A DNA stretch of 64,000 bases from Gossypium raimondii (lineage: Eukaryota > Streptophyta > Magnoliopsida > Malvales > Malvaceae): NCBI RefSeq assembly GCF_025698545.1, contig NC_068569.1:4030001-4094000 (forward strand), written 5' to 3'. The position numbers were made by a program, and so were the translations under genes. This document shows, in pieces, positions 13,405-27,309 of this stretch. The notes beneath the pieces were generated by a model. The model had not been told where the DNA came from. It saw only the letters and a program-made list of their open reading frames with translations, and ran no database searches. The first letter of the stretch is position 1; each line of letters starts with the position of its first letter.

Positions 13405-16400
13405 AGTAGATGGAAATCACCCAATAATTAAATCTGTAAATACGGAACTAAAACCTGTCGGCCAATGTTGGTGATAGTGATATCAAATTAAAATTACCAC
13501 ATTTTCAGAATTCAATTTAATTTTGTCATAATTTAGTAAATGTGAAATATAAGGGAAATAAATTGTTTTATATAATTAATGAAGTTACGAATCATCAAAA
13601 TTGAATGTGATCTATTTTATTAAAAAAAAATACATAATCTAAAGTTTTACTGGACATCAAATATGTTACGACTCGTAAAAAGTTGAAGCATAATAAATTT
13701 GTCCATTCCAAGGTTACCAAACTTGACGACATTTCCATTCCTTATCAAGTGGGGCCACTTAACTCATTCCTCTGCATCAAACACACTACCATTTACCACA
13801 TACAAGAAAATATTTTGCACAAAAGTCTTGCATTACAAAAAGCCACTAAAACTTTAAATTTAATTAAGTCTTTCCAAGCGAGTCAAATACAAAATCATTT
13901 TTACTTATCCCCAGACCATCCATCTTTACACATCTAAGCAGAAGCATAAAACAAAAAGAAAACCCAAAGATGAGTGGTGAAAATCCCCAATTTCAATCTT
14001 TAACAATATAGAAGAGAACCCATGCACTAAAACCAATAAAAAAAAACCTCAAATCAGACCCAAATTAGTAGGCAATAAGAATTAACTTGAAGACCGAAGT
14101 AGCAAATTTAGAAAAAAAGTAATAAAAAGGAGGAATTGAATTGGTGGAATATTCACATTTCCAGTTTCCATATTTAAAATGTTTTGAGACTTGATGTGCT
14201 TTAAGGCTGATTTCATGTGTGATGTAATTATTTATATATAAGATAAGCAAAGAAAAAATTAATTAGACAAAGAGAAGAAAAGATACAGCCCCGGCCCCTT
14301 TAAATGAACAATTAACTTCTATACTGTTTTTGATAGCAACAAATCCCTGTGAGTTACTACATGGATTCAAAAATCACGTACTCCTCTTTGTTCTTTCCTT
14401 TAAAGGCTTCCCCAAATAATGTTTACTATAAATCACAAAAACTGAAGAATAAAGTCAGTTTGTTCAGAGTAATCTAGTGTTGAAACATCAAATAAATTAC
14501 GCAACGTCTCAGTTGAATTTGGCATAAAGTTGTGGTTTTGAATGATTGATTGAACGTGAATGGAATTGGAATTTTCTTTTTCCAAGTATGAAAGTTTTGA
14601 TGTTTCATCCCTCACCTCATATGCCTAAATACCTCGTTAATTATGGGTTCAATTTTCTTTCATTTACGAGTAAAAGTATAAATTATTATCAGTTGATTAA
14701 CTATAAAAGTAGAATATATTCACCATATCCTTTAAAACAATTTAATAAGCTGAGTCATCAAAATTGTAGACATTAATTCTTAGCTATTTTTAACTAAAAT
14801 ATGAACTAATCTCATATTCATGCACCAAAATAAGCAAATTCAAAAGCCTAGAATATTATCATAAACATTATTAGAAAATTCAAGGCACCCATTAACGTGT
14901 GACATCAGCAACGTAGATTGATGGGTTTTCTTCTTTTCATATTATTCCATGACGATATGCTTTTTAAAACAATATCATTTGTATTATACTCAATTTGTTG
15001 CCTTTGCACCTCATCTTTATTCTATTCATTGTTGCAAAACCAAATTAAATGCTTAATTGCTAACTTTCTAGGTAAATGAATACAAAAATATATTTAAAAT
15101 GATAAATCCAGTAATTCAAATTGGAAAATGCTATATATACAAAATTAAATTGGGTAGGGTAGATAAAATGTGTAGATTTGTGGGTGGGTAAATTGGAAGT
15201 GTAAAAGTGAGCCCAATTAACCGAGGAAAAGTGGGGTATGATGGGTACAAAAGACAAAGACATTTACCTACAAACCCAAAATTCTTTTTTTTTTTTTTTA
15301 ACACAGACAAGTGAAAGTGAAATTCTAAAAGAATAATATATTAAAGATTGAAAATTAACAATAACTTTGGTGAATTACAATGCGATTAATACGACTCGAA
15401 CTCAGATCACATTTAAAATGATAAATATTTTAATAATTAAGCCATTATACGGAGTTTAAAAATTAATAATAATTAATTAGTGATATATGAGAGGGAAAAT
15501 TAATTATATTAAATTGATGCAATTAATGAGAGATACTCTCAGGAGAAATAATTGATTTGTTTTGTTAAAAGCCAACCAGCAATCTACAAGAAGACAACGT
15601 TTTATGCTTGTTATTTCCGGAAAGAATGAATTAAGGGAGATCCTTTTTAATGGATGCCACGTGTATGATGCAAATAATGAAGGCATTTCTGAATTTTAGT
15701 TAGGGACTTGAGTTTAATTAGTACATGGGTAGTCTTACATTAATGCCTAAAACCCTTTGATTGATGAGGTTCCCATAATCTCATTTAAACAACCTATGGA
15801 ATATTTATTTATATTATATTTAAATTTTTTAATTGAGTTGATGTTGTAAATTAATGACATAATCCAGTTAAAATTTGTAAAAATCATATAAAATTAATAA
15901 AATAAAGCACCTGCTTATTAATTTTTAATTCTTTATTCAACTTTTAATATAAATAGTATAATCTTGATTTGATCTATTTATTAATGGATCTGATTACAAA
16001 TTTCATCCATTTACTTTACGAATATTAAGAAATTAGTCTCTCCATTTTAATTCATCAAAATTTAATTCTCATATTTTATCAAAATTATGTAATGCTATTA
16101 AATCATTAACCTAAAACCAACGCTTCAATACTTCAATAATTTCTATGCAAACAATTAATTTTTAAAATAGATAATTCAAGAATTTATATGTATCAAACTG
16201 ATAAAACCAGTTTTAAATTAATATGTTTACTTATAATTAAACTAAATTTTCAAGGACTACATCAATTTATTTTTAATTTAAAATTTGATTTATAATATTT
16301 GAAATCTTCTTCTCTATCGTAAAACTAGTGTCACCTTTATACTAAAAAAAAGAAGGGAAATATCTAAACATGGTTCTATGGCGGAATAAGTCTCGAGTCC

Positions 16401-18289
16401 TAACCCATTACCAACTTCGAGACAAAATGTTGGTTGAACTTGTTCCTTTGTCATGTTTCCTTCCAGTTCATGTCCTTAAACAAAATAATTCGAGGCACAT
16501 TAAGTTTTTGATATGTTGGGGCTTTTCTTTTTAACAAATAATTGGAGAAAAAACACTCATTGTGCTACGTATATTCATCAAACCAATTTAATTTCTTTTT
16601 TGAAAAAGAAAAGAACAAATCCCAATAAGAAATGGAAGAAAATTAATTATCTTTAGACTATATATATGAAAGGTGTTCATGTGCATGCATGGCTAGATTT
16701 ATTCACATATTTGCCCATAAATATATATAGTTAGCTGGAAAATGAAGCAAGGGCCTTCCAAGAAAGTTCAAGGGGTACATACTTATGATGAAAGATTGCA
16801 GAAGTACCCTATCATGATCTTTCTATTAATAGCCCCATATCTTCATCTTCAGCTGAAAATTTCAAAGGGTATCATCAATACAACTAATTAGACAGTATGT
16901 TATATATATAAATAAAAAACACCAGAATATATTCTAATATATGTATAGTACACTAACCAACAACAACAAAAAAAAAAACAATGTAATCATGTTCTTTGAT
17001 GTTGCTTGTGGTTCAACAGACAAGGTTTGAGACTATACATATATTTATAGGAAATGAGACAAAATAAAAATACTATTGATCATACAATGAAACTGACTAT
17101 CATCATTGATCGAATTGTATCAGAAACGAATTCAGGCATTATTCATATGCATAAGTGTGTGAGTGTCATGATTCATGAAAGAGGGGAAAGCTGTGCAGAG
17201 AACCTTCACGAGTTGTTTTTATTTATTTATTTTTGTGTTTGTTTATTTACTGTAATCAGATTTTCATCATTGGGAAAGCAATACTTTTAAGTTAGGACTA
17301 AGAGATATATATATATATCTTCTAGCTTAGTTTGATACCATTAATATGTATAGACAAAATTTAATGATGATATACAATATTGCATGTTATCATTCCCAGC
17401 ATTTAGGATTCAGCGAAGAAGCAAATATATATAGAATATTTTATAAGCGTTAACTAATATGCTGATTAATGTGATAATTAAGAAAAAATCATAATAAAAA
17501 ATCAGCTTTGATTTAACAAAATGTATTAAATATACAATTTTTAAAATATTATGCTAAATTTATTTAATTTATATAAAAAAAAAGAGTAAAACTACATCTG
17601 AAGGAATACTTTTAAATTCAACAATTTAAAAATTTTAATTTTTAAAAAACTTAATGGGCAACATGCAATAAGTTGTTGGTAGGATTAGAGAAGAGTTGGT
17701 GATTTTACATTTAAGAGCTTGTTTTTGTCCCCACTAATGTCGGTTTGGGAGATAATTAGCCGCGTGAGATTACAAAAAGTTAAGGGTGGTTTGGACAATT
17801 CGTAAAGTGAGAAGATAGCGAAACTCGGGTAGTGGGACACGGACGCTAGCCGACTACGCGAGACCTCCGAGCTTATTTTGCCGTGACATCACATTCACCT
17901 TGCATTCAGCTCACGTATATTACAAGGTTTAATTCTGAACAATTTCAATATTTTTAGATTAATTTCAAGTAATAACAAAGGAGTGAAAAGCATATTCCAG
18001 AAGGTATAACTGTTCACATTCGTCTTCCAACTTAATTTTACATTCGCAAAAAGTAAGAGCATTTGTTCAATTAGAGTGGCCATCAACTTTTAAATCAAAG
18101 GAACTATGCGTTATTATATATTAATCGATCTCTTTTTGCGTGCTGCATAATTAACGTGCGTAATGTGGAGAGGGAAAGGGACGGGGAATATATAGTGAGA
18201 AGTGAAGGCAATACAAGGGACTAATACAAGCAACGAGTCATATCTTTACAGAAATTATGGCATATAGAAGCATCTAGTGAAGTTTTTAA
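13405..18289. other. gene-poor AT-rich intergenic region
   Basis: About 4.9 kb without a supported gene. Short ORFs at 13683-13937, 14065-14250, 14546-14776 and 17054-17290 show no domain, splice structure or family similarity that I recognise. The sequence around 17750-17880 is more GC-rich than its surroundings but unexplained. Confidence 0.4.
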
Positions 18290-19210
18290 AATTACAATTT
18301 GAAGGGTGTTTAATAATTTTATCCCAATCCTCAATAACCTAGCCTTCAAGAGACTAGGGAATGAAACGACATACCCTAAATGTGAAAATGGTTGCGAAAC
18401 TTTTGAACATGTGTTCCGGCCGGATTGTGTAACTACGAAGAAAGTATGGGGTAAGTTACAGATTGGGTGACTGCAAAATCTTTCAGTAGTCGAATATAAG
18501 GAATGAATGACATACCTACTAGAGAATCAAACAGGTGGGTAGAGGAGCTTAATAATCGAGGCTATTTGGGCAATCTGGACATCTAGGAGTCGAGTCCTGG
18601 ATGAAAAACATAATCAACTTAAGAAACAGTTGAAATGGTGAAAAAACATACAAAATAATGGGGAGAGGTTAGACAACGCTTATCTGTTAGAATTTCTGTA
18701 CTAGAAGGATGGAGACAACGAGTGTCAAATCTGATCAAAATAAACTTTGATGGAGCTCTCTAAAGGAGCACAAAAGAGTTGTGTACGAGACTGGTAGTGC
18801 GAAGGCCTGATGGGACAGTGGTAGGCTTGAATATAATAATCAACAAACATATTTCATCGGCGTTTGCGACAAAGGCGGTTGCATGCATGTCTCCAGGTGA
18901 CACAGATGGGAATAGATTTGGGACTCCAAAGGGTTGAGATTGAGGGAGATGCTCTCACAATAATAAAAAAGACAAATATGAACAAGAGAGATGAATCAGT
19001 GATTAGTAACTGCATTGAAGATATCAACAAATTGAAGGAAGCTTTCCATACCTATTGTTCCTCATACACTGCAAGAGAAAGAAATGGGTTGGCTCACATC
19101 CTAGCAACGGAGGGTTTGGAGAGGAAAGAGCAAATCTATTTGTTAAGAGAAGTGTTGTCGTTTGCAAGGAGGAAAATGGAGCAGGAGAGAATCTTAATCA
19201 GTCGGTGAAG
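18290..19210 (+). mobile_element. LINE (L1-type) 3' relic: zf-RVT and RNase H-like segments
   Basis: A translated stretch at about 18294-18450 reads like the zinc-binding zf-RVT domain that follows plant LINE reverse transcriptases (KCENGCETFEHVFRPDC, with its Cys/His pattern). About 300 bases later, from INFDGAL near 18745 through 19208, comes an RNase H-like (RVT_3) segment with LQRVEIEGDALTIIKK and RERNGLAHILATEGLE; its last 114 codons are open at 18864-19208. The spacing and order zf-RVT then RNase H match the C-terminal end of plant LINE ORF2. The reverse transcriptase and endonuclease parts are absent, and frames are broken between the segments, so this is a 5'-truncated dead copy. No poly(A) tail or target duplication was identified. 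Confidence 0.75.
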
Positions 19211-20310
19211 CATTGGGGCAAAGATACGGTTTAAAGGGTACCTTAGGGAAAACGACAATCAATTCTTCGAGAAATTGAAATGGAAATGATATAGAGATGA
19301 AGAGATGAGGTTTTTTAGGGTCAAATCAAAAGGTTAATTTTGGGGTCCCTAGAATACTATCGATTTTAATGGTTTTCAAAGCATATAGTTTTATTTTAGT
19401 TGGCCTTTTATTTTCTTTTTTGGTTAACTTTATAATTTTAACTTAGGATTTGACTTGAAAAATAAATGGGATGTCGATGTGAGTCAAAGACGTTAATTAA
19501 AGTAGTTGGAAAGTCCAAAATTTTTTCAGGGTGTGAAAACTCAGTTAATTGACCTCATTTTGTGTTTGTGCTTTAAATTTCAAACTAATCTCGACATCAC
19601 TTAGAAAACACACTTTAAAAATTATTTATGTACAAACCATAGGAATCATAAGATATAAGGATGGTAATGGAGTAGGGAGGACCGACAAATATTGTTAAAT
19701 TTATTATTATTTTATAATTTACCCTTTTATCTATTCGGTTTTGTTACAAATATGTAATATTAAAATTATTATCATATCTATAAATGTTGGATATATTCAT
19801 TTTCTCTATACCGTTCAATTTTAATTTAATTTTTATCTATTATTTTCAATATTTTAAAATTTTTAAACTCAAATAAATATTTAAATATAATTTTTAAGAA
19901 AATATTTTAATGTAAAACATATAATTTTTTAAATAAGCAATTATCATAATCACTCAATTCCTTTTTCCAAAACAAATTCACTCTATTCAGAATATAACTA
20001 TTCAAAATCCTTCTAACAATTCAGATTTTAAATATGTTTGAGAAATTATTAAATAAAAATCAAATACTGTGTTAAATGTTAAAAGGGAAAAATCCTGAAT
20101 AGAAATTAAATAATGTTAAACCAAACCCTAGAAAAACTAATGCAAGTTATATAGTAAGTAAGATGAGGCGCTGGCATTCAATGGGTCGTTGAACAATAGG
20201 AGTGGAGATTTTGCTAATTACCATTGCTCAGGGATGATGATGATGATATGATGAAGAAGCATTTAAGTAATTAAACTCTTAACAACGCCCCTCCCTCTCT
20301 CTCCTCTTTC
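19211..20310. other. spacer between LINE relic and bHLH gene
   Basis: AT-rich sequence that must include the distal bHLH promoter. A stretch starting near 19655 (GGATGGTAATGGAGTAGGG) resembles one near 55095 and may be a shared degenerate repeat. No gene was recognised. Confidence 0.35.
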
Positions 20311-20319
20311 TATATTTAA
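20311..20319 (+). promoter_or_regulatory. TATA box of bHLH gene
   Basis: TATATTTAA follows a CT-rich tract and lies about 145 bases before the start codon. This is a normal plant spacing. Confidence 0.5.
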
Positions 20320-20455
20320 TAATCCCAGCCCTTAGAATACCCAAGTGAAAGAAGACTCCTCCTCCCTTCATCTTCACTCTTCGCCAACCCATTGACACAA
20401 AACCAAAAATCATTCCTGATCCTAAAATCCCCTTTTTATTTGCAACAGTTGAATT

Positions 20456-23131
20456 ATGCAGCCTTGTAGTCGTGAAATGCAAGCAATGAACTCTCTCTTA
20501 AGCCCAACGCAACCAATCCCTCTCCAAGACCTTCAACCCAACGGAAACAGCGGCACTCACCAGGCGCAGATCCACAACCCACAGTTCGATCCCACCTCCT
20601 CCCACGATGACTTCTTAGACCAGATGCTCTCCACTCTCCCTTCTTGCTCCTGGTCCGACCTCAAGTCACCTTGGGACCCGCCTAAATCTGATGAAACGCC
20701 GCCTTCTAATCCTGACAATAATGCTGGGTTTCACTACGATGAGATTCTAGCCTCCAAGCTTAGACAACATCAAATCAACGGCGGCGGCGGAGGGACTACT
20801 GCAGCTATGAAGATGATGATGCAACAGCAGATGTTGTTACCGGGAAGACCCATCGCCGCCGCAGGTGGAGGAGGGTTGACTATGCCGTTGCATAACGATA
20901 TCGTTGATGGGTCTCCGTTTAAGTCCCCCAATCAACAGGTTGACGTCACTACTCACCATCTTAATTTGTTTCCTATGTGACTATACACTATAACAGAAAT
21001 ATAGACATAACATCAATGAATGAGTGAGGATGTTTCTGAGTTGTTTTTGTGCAGGGTGGGGAGGGTTCCGTGCAAGCTTTGTATAACGGTTTCGGTGCTG
21101 GATCTTTGCATGGGACTAATAATCAGTCACCGAACCAGCCTCAGCATTTTCACCATCCTCAGGCATACCTTCTTTTCTCCTTTACATTTTCCCCAAAGAA
21201 TCACCAAGACCCTAAATGGGCTAATGATACATATCCAGTTATTCACAAGTATTTTATTTATTGTTCAGGGAGGCAATATGCAGACACAAAGCTTTGGAGC
21301 AACAGCAGGGACAGTTATGAACCAAAGTCAGGCAAGCGGATCGACAACGGGAGGTACACCGGCTCAACCCAAACAAAGAGTTAGGGCTAGAAGGGGTCAA
21401 GCTACTGATCCCCACAGCATCGCTGAAAGAGTAAGCAATCCCTTCCTTTTAATCAGTACTTGGTTTTTCCCTTCTTGTTCATGAAGATTTGTTTGTTTTT
21501 ATCGTAAAATACATTAGGAAGCTGAAAAGATGATTTGATTCGATCCGTATTCTGAAATGACATGTGTTGGCAGTTACGCAGAGAGAGAATTGCAGAGAGA
21601 ATGAAAGCTCTTCAAGAACTGGTTCCCAATGCCAATAAGGTACACTTCGCGCCGGCCCTCCGGCTTCAAATTCTTTGACAATTCTCGACGGTCAAATGTT
21701 AGGTATCAGAATATAAGGGCAGGTGTCAGTTAGTAGGATTAATTAATCGTCACAGTCATGTAACTTTGATGTTATTTGGTCCCTATCCCGAACCTTACGC
21801 CTAGAAAAAGAGTTGAGATAGTAACTGAATTTTTTTTTCAATCATATCATATCATCTTTAACAATTAAAACAAACTGTTATATACATTAATTAGGGAAGT
21901 TAATTAATGCATGTTAGCAGATAATTATATTTGTTTTTGATTGTGTGGGTGTGGAATGACAGACAGATAAAGCTTCAATGCTTGATGAGATAATCGACTA
22001 TGTCAAATTCCTCCAGCTCCAAGTCAAGGTGCCCACACTTTGTCTCTTAATTTTTTTTATTTTTTATTCTGAATAAATTATGAAGGATTCCCCGACCTGA
22101 TTGACATTTAATTATTTATTTTATACTTAATCCAGTTGTAATTATATGTATGGGCCTTTCTGACACTAAAATTCTTTTGCTTTTTTTTCTTTTTTTGCTG
22201 TTTCCTGGAAATTATACAGGTTCTGAGTATGAGTAGGTTGGGCGGTGCCGCTGCTGTTGCTCCCCTTGTTGCTGATATGCCACCTGAGGTAAACCCTAAT
22301 TCCAAAATCATCCCCTTTTTCATTTTTCACTACAGTTTTCTAGTCTTGTAAAAATTTACATTCATGGTAATTTTCTATCCCCCTCTCAAAAAGGAGAGAA
22401 AAAGACCGCCATAAATTTGTTGTGTATTTTCCTTTTTTTAAGGAAAAACAAATGGAAATGTAAACAAAAAAAAATAGGCTTCTTTCTTGTCTTGTTTAAA
22501 TCATTCTGTTTCTCTCAAATCACACCACTAAACGACGAAACAAAAGTAGCACGCTTGCCCCCACTGTCATAGATTCCTCCTTTCCCTCTCTAGAACTTTA
22601 TTTATTTATTTATTTTTCTTTTCTTTTTTTTTGAGTTTTTAGTCGTTTATTTTTTTGTCCAAGCATCTCTTTTGGAGGGCGAGAAAAGAGAAAATGATAA
22701 AAGAATACTACGTTTTTTTTTTGTCATTGCAGGGAGGTGATTGTGTTCAAACGACCGCTGGCGGTGGTGGGTCCCTTCAGAGAAATTCTAACGGTAACCA
22801 ACCGTCTGCGAATAACGACAGCTTAACGGTGACGGAGCACCAAGTGGCTAAGCTAATGGAGGAAGACATGGGGTCCGCCATGCAGTACCTGCAAGGGAAG
22901 GGACTTTGCCTCATGCCCATTTCCCTGGCCACCGCTATCTCAACCGCAACGTGTCATTCCAGGAATCCCATGATGAACAAGGGCAGCAGCAGCAACCACC
23001 CTTTGCTTCAATCCAATGGCGATGGGCCTTCCTCGCCTAGCATGTCCGTCTTGACTGTCCAGTCAGCTACAATGGGTAACGGCGGTCTTGATGGTTCCGC
23101 TAAAGATGCTGCTTCCGTTTCCAAGCCGTGA
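20456..23131 (+). CDS. bHLH transcription factor, LRL subfamily (bHLH66/69/82-like)
   Basis: Nuclear DNA-binding regulator; the Arabidopsis LRL1-3 and Lotus RHL1 relatives drive root-hair growth. Exons: 20456-20938, 21055-21162, 21269-21430, 21574-21639, 21963-22028, 22220-22288, 22733-23131, giving 450 residues. The N-terminal third is Pro/Gln/Gly-rich with [16 protein letters not shown] (about 51-66), an acidic-hydrophobic motif of this clade. The basic region [17 protein letters not shown] carries His246-Glu250-Arg254, the H-E-R set that predicts E-box/G-box (CANNTG) binding. The helix-loop-helix follows ([33 protein letters not shown]), split by introns as in the family. The C-terminus has [20 protein letters not shown], also clade-typical. 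Intron 2 (21163-21268) seems to use a GC donor (CAG|GCATAC). The start chosen is the first in-frame ATG; Met10 is an alternative. Confidence 0.93.
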
Positions 23132-25980
23132 TGACGGCGTTGACTGACTCAAAGCTCAAAAAAAAGGATTTGTGGAGGGAATTCAAAGGCCAGCTTTAAG
23201 TCTAGGAGAATAAGGTGGTGAAGAAAGGAAACCGTATTTACTTGGACTTTTGGTAAAGCCTAGCTGCTAATCTGACCAAACCCCAACTAAAACAATAACA
23301 AATATAAAAGAAGAGGATTAACCCAATCCAATCCTTGGAACAACTTATTATTAATATTTTGAATTGTTTTTGGTTTGTTCTTGTTATTATATATGTTATT
23401 TGCATGGATTTAAATGTAAAATCAAAATGAACAAAGTATGGATTAAATAATTACGCAATTATTATATGTGGATGACTTTGCTAGTTTTATCTGAAAAGGA
23501 GCAGCCAGCTTTGATTACTTTCTAAGCCAGTGGGGTGTATTTTGTGAGAAATTAGCTTACAAGTCAACGGGCGAGCAGCTTTTCCTCCTCTTCAGTTTAT
23601 TATTTGATGGAATAGTGATGATTAATTTTGGTTGTACAATCTTTACACCAATAATGCCTTTATTTTTAAATCTCGTAGGTGATTTTATACAAATAGAGAA
23701 AACCCCCCTAAAAACTGGTAACTTAAGTCAATGGCATTGGTGTCATCGATAGAGTCAAGGAGCGTTGACTCTATTTGGCATTGTACTTAAGCTTGCCATC
23801 TTATAAGATCATGCATGGAAATTTAGCCTCGTCACTCGTTATTTATAAATTAATTTAGGTGATATCGTATGCTTAATGTGTTGTTCTTATTATATAGTAG
23901 TAGTAACAAGATCATTTATTATATTAATAAAAATAAGGGGTTGTTAGGTCAAGAAACATCAGGACCACAAGCTAGCAATTAAGTTAAAGTTTGACCAACA
24001 ACAAAAAAAAAATTATAAAAAGGAAAACGAAAGTGGGTAGCAACTAAGGCGAACAACAACAGGCTGCATATATGAGTTCTGTAGCCGAGTCAAAACGCGT
24101 AGATTTCACCATCCTAGCAGAGGAACACCATATCAGTTCTTTAACCTATGCTCAACGTAACAATCCGGATCTCAAAACAGCATACCAAGAAATATATAAC
24201 CCACTTAACCAAGAAAGACGACCTTGGCAACACAACATTGCCAGCAAATTTCAAGCATCATAGGTTCGCAACCAATTAGAACAGCACTGGGAGCGCATCT
24301 TTTAAACATTAAACAAGATGGTAGGTCACCCAATGTTTCCTTCACCATTCTCAACTAGTAGGATTAATGGTAGGTAGAGTTGAGAGTACACTGGTTACCT
24401 ACAGCATCTTCTTCACATTGACTTGACACCCAACAACACCTGCAAATATCCCTTCATAATACTTCTTGCCTGCATGAGCTAGAGACAGAAGAGAGAGATG
24501 CTGCGACTAATCTTGAAGCTCAATTTCAACAGATCTTGTTCACATCTAATAAATTTATACATCCACTACAGGCACATGGGAGTATTAAGAGACATGAAGT
24601 CCACTACTTTGTGTCAATGACATATTATATCAAGTATCAAATGATATAAAAGCAACTAAAAGAATATTTTAGCCCATCTGCTCCAACAAGTCAGTAATAG
24701 ATACTATTTCAGTCTAAACAGGAAAAGGAAAATTAAATTAAATTAAACACCATTAAACAAGCTGGTAGTTAAAATTTCAAAATCATATGTATTCTTCTAC
24801 AGGTACATTCAATAGTTTAAAATATTTATTAGCTGTATTCACAGTTCACACTCTCATTCCTTTTCTAAGAACACCTCTTACCATGAATTTAATGCTATCT
24901 GTGCATGTCTACAGAGAGTATTACATGACAGACAGATGCCATGTGTTCAAACTCGTATTAAACCTATATAAAAACTATATTTGAGCATTGAATCAAATCC
25001 CTGTTGAATCCAAATTACAGCTTCACTAGTTGCATAGTGAAAAACAGACCACAAGCTTGGCAGATTGTAGTTCCATATAAGAAACGGAGAACCAATAAGA
25101 TTGTATGAATACACAAGCAGAAGATAAGAATAAAAGAGTTCTTCCTCCATGCGTGAAATAAACTTGGTAGGTTGTAGTTCCAGTCAATGTTTTAGGAGAA
25201 ACAAAGGATAGATGCGCATAGAGCAAGCAGAGACACATATTTAAGAGTACCAAGTCATGACAATGAGACGAACAAAGCAATGCAACTCTTATGCATAGAA
25301 CCATAGATAGTCTAGATTTAGAACAGGAAGTTAAAAGGAATGAAAAAGAAGTAAGAAACACATCTCGACATACACACATATGCAGTAAGAGGAAGAAGTC
25401 AGCTTAACATTTACTCGGTACAAGTGCAAGTTTAATAGGGATAATATGGAAAGTCAACAGCTGGCATAAGATGTTCATTCATAATTAAAACCTTACTCAG
25501 ACATATCTTCATAGGTATGCCTGAATCAACAACAGATAGAATATAAGTAATCAACAAAACCCCACAATGGCTCAGCAAAATCTTAACTCCAGGTCATTGG
25601 AGACACCTCAGCAATTTGATTAAAGGATGCAAGATTCAGCCAATGATAGACCAGGATGGTCCAATCTTCAGCAGAGGCCGAACACAAGCCTTACACCCCT
25701 GCCAAAAATAAATAGACTTAACCTAATGAGTACTATTCACTTCAAATTCAACAACAATACCACTCTTAGCACCCAAAGTTATGAGCATATTTAGGAAGCG
25801 CTGATTCATACAAGAAACATGATTGCCAAATTCAAAAACCAATGTCAATTCTTTACCGAATATCCAGTTTCCCATCTAAATGTGTAATCATTAATGTGAT
25901 TGTATATCCTAAAGACTACAGAGATAGCAATGTCATGTAACTAAGGAAGCCCCTAAAAGTCTAAAAGCTTCAATAGGCAT
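23132..25980. other. intergenic region between bHLH and COA6-like genes (convergent)
   Basis: Holds the 3' ends of two convergent genes, with about 2.8 kb between stop codons. A 63-codon ORF at 24072-24263 and others at 24787-25379 have no recognised similarity. The sequence from about 24000 to 25700 is less AT-rich than the usual spacer and could be a decayed gene or long transcript, but I see no domain to name it. Confidence 0.4.
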
Positions 25981-26532
25981 TTAAGCAGAGGTTGGGGGCC
26001 TGAAAGTGTAAGGTTGTGGAAGTGACAACGGACCTCTCCTCGTTTCCTTATCATCAAGCAGCCTCTGCGTTCGCTTGGTCTTACAGTACTGCCTATCAAA
26101 ATGCTTCACCTACAAAAAAAAAAAAAAAAAGTGAAAGATGGAACAAAATTTATGGTTAAATAGCTAAGATTAGAGAGTAATCAGTTACCCAAGAAACTCG
26201 ACAATTCTTAACGTAATCCTCCCTGGAGGGTTTGCATTCAGTGGGATATAAGAGCCCCACTGATCCGATTTCAGTGGGTTTCTTGTCCGAATGTTTTTCC
26301 AAGCAAGAGTAAAATGCATCACGAGCCTTTTTTAACCCAACCCCAAATCAATTGAAAAAAACAACATTTAGATTAGATTGTTAAGGGTTTATTTTGCAAT
26401 AAATTACAGAGATTAAAAAAAATGGAAATGAAGAAGAAGGAGTAGGACCTTGTAGCAAGCTTGCCTGGCTTGCAAAAGCACGTCAGTGTGGATTTCGTCT
26501 CGTTTAGCAGAAGCATAAGCTTCCAGCGACAT
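25981..26532 (-). CDS. COA6: COA6-like twin-Cx9C protein (cytochrome c oxidase assembly / subunit VIb family)
   Basis: Small CHCH-fold protein of the mitochondrial intermembrane space; COA6 helps copper delivery to COX2 during complex IV assembly. Minus-strand exons: 26532-26449, 26326-26189, 26109-25981, joining to 116 residues. The paired cysteines are CYKARDAFYSC (Cx9C) and CKPSREDYVKNC (Cx10C), the spacing typical of COA6/COX6B, and the second lies just before VSWVKHFDRQY. The conserved tail is RRGPLSLPQPYTFRP. Splice sites are GT-AG. Longer ORFs that overlap exon 1 in other frames are shadows. It converges on the bHLH gene, the same arrangement as At5g58005-At5g58010. I cannot separate COA6 from COX6B function by sequence alone; the Cx9C-Cx10C pattern and GSVGLLYPTECKPSREDY favour COA6. 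Confidence 0.9.
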
Positions 26533-26658
26533 GGCTTACTGGCTTTTACCCAAGAAAACAAGAAAAACAGGTAGAAAGCGCCTGTTTCCTTTACCGAGCT
26601 TTTTCTGGTTTCGTTACTTGTTGTGGAGGCAAATGCAAGAGGGCTCCATTCCTCCATT

Positions 26659-26698
26659 TGGGCTTCAATCTGGTAATTTTGTTTATTTGAAGGGCCCA
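26659..26698 (-). promoter_or_regulatory. Site II motifs upstream of COA6-like gene
   Basis: TGGGCC on the minus strand (26698-26693) and TGGGCT on the plus strand (26659-26664) lie 130-170 bases before the COA6 start. Site II elements are established in promoters of nuclear genes for mitochondrial respiratory proteins, which fits this gene. Confidence 0.6.
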
Positions 26699-27071
26699 TC
26701 ATGCAGCTTTAACATTTTGTGATTCTTCTTATAATTATAGACATTATTATAATTTATTTTTTATTTAATTGAATAAAAAACATTACTTGCATGGAACTCA
26801 TTGCCATCAATGATCTAATTTTTCACTGAATTTGCTCGAGCTTGAGCTCATTTCATGGCCATGGTTTGAATCAATTTTATTGTTTTTAATTTTAATATGA
26901 AATTTTAAAAAAAAATTACCGTATTCCTAAATCATATTTAAAAAATAAACAAATAAAAAATATGACTACTTAATATCACTAACCACTAATTAAATTAAAA
27001 AAAAATCCGAATCCCTTGAACAAAAAAATTTACCAACACTTAAAATGACTCATCTAATCAAATAAAATCAA

Positions 27072-27103
27072 AGGCCCGCCTAACCCTAATCCATTTATAA
27101 CAC
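27072..27103 (+). promoter_or_regulatory. orphan telo-box/Site II-like promoter
   Basis: AGGCCCG at 27072-27078, a telo-box AACCCTAA at 27082-27089 and a TATA-like TTTATAA near 27094-27100 are packed together, as in promoters of translation-related genes or snoRNA clusters. The only candidate downstream product is the small ORF at 27310-27438. Confidence 0.4.
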
Positions 27104-27309
27104 ACTTCACTTCACGAGACCTTATTGTCTTTACAACCAATCAGTAGTGGGGGCTCGTAACTTAAAACACGATGGGTATGTTTTTGTTTCTTGATGTATA
27201 TTTCTGTACCTGTCTTTAATTGATGTTTTTCCGTTCTTTGTTTACTCTGTTCTACCATAGTAGTAAATGTTGAGTTTGTGTTCAAATATGGTTTCTGAAA
27301 TTCCAGGTT

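Noticed and set aside
24072-24263. 63-codon ORF as a gene
   Set aside because: No family similarity, splice context or promoter could be recognised.
26373-26702. 109-codon minus-strand ORF as the gene at this place
   Set aside because: It reads COA6 exon 1 in a wrong frame; the spliced COA6-like model explains the conserved cysteines.
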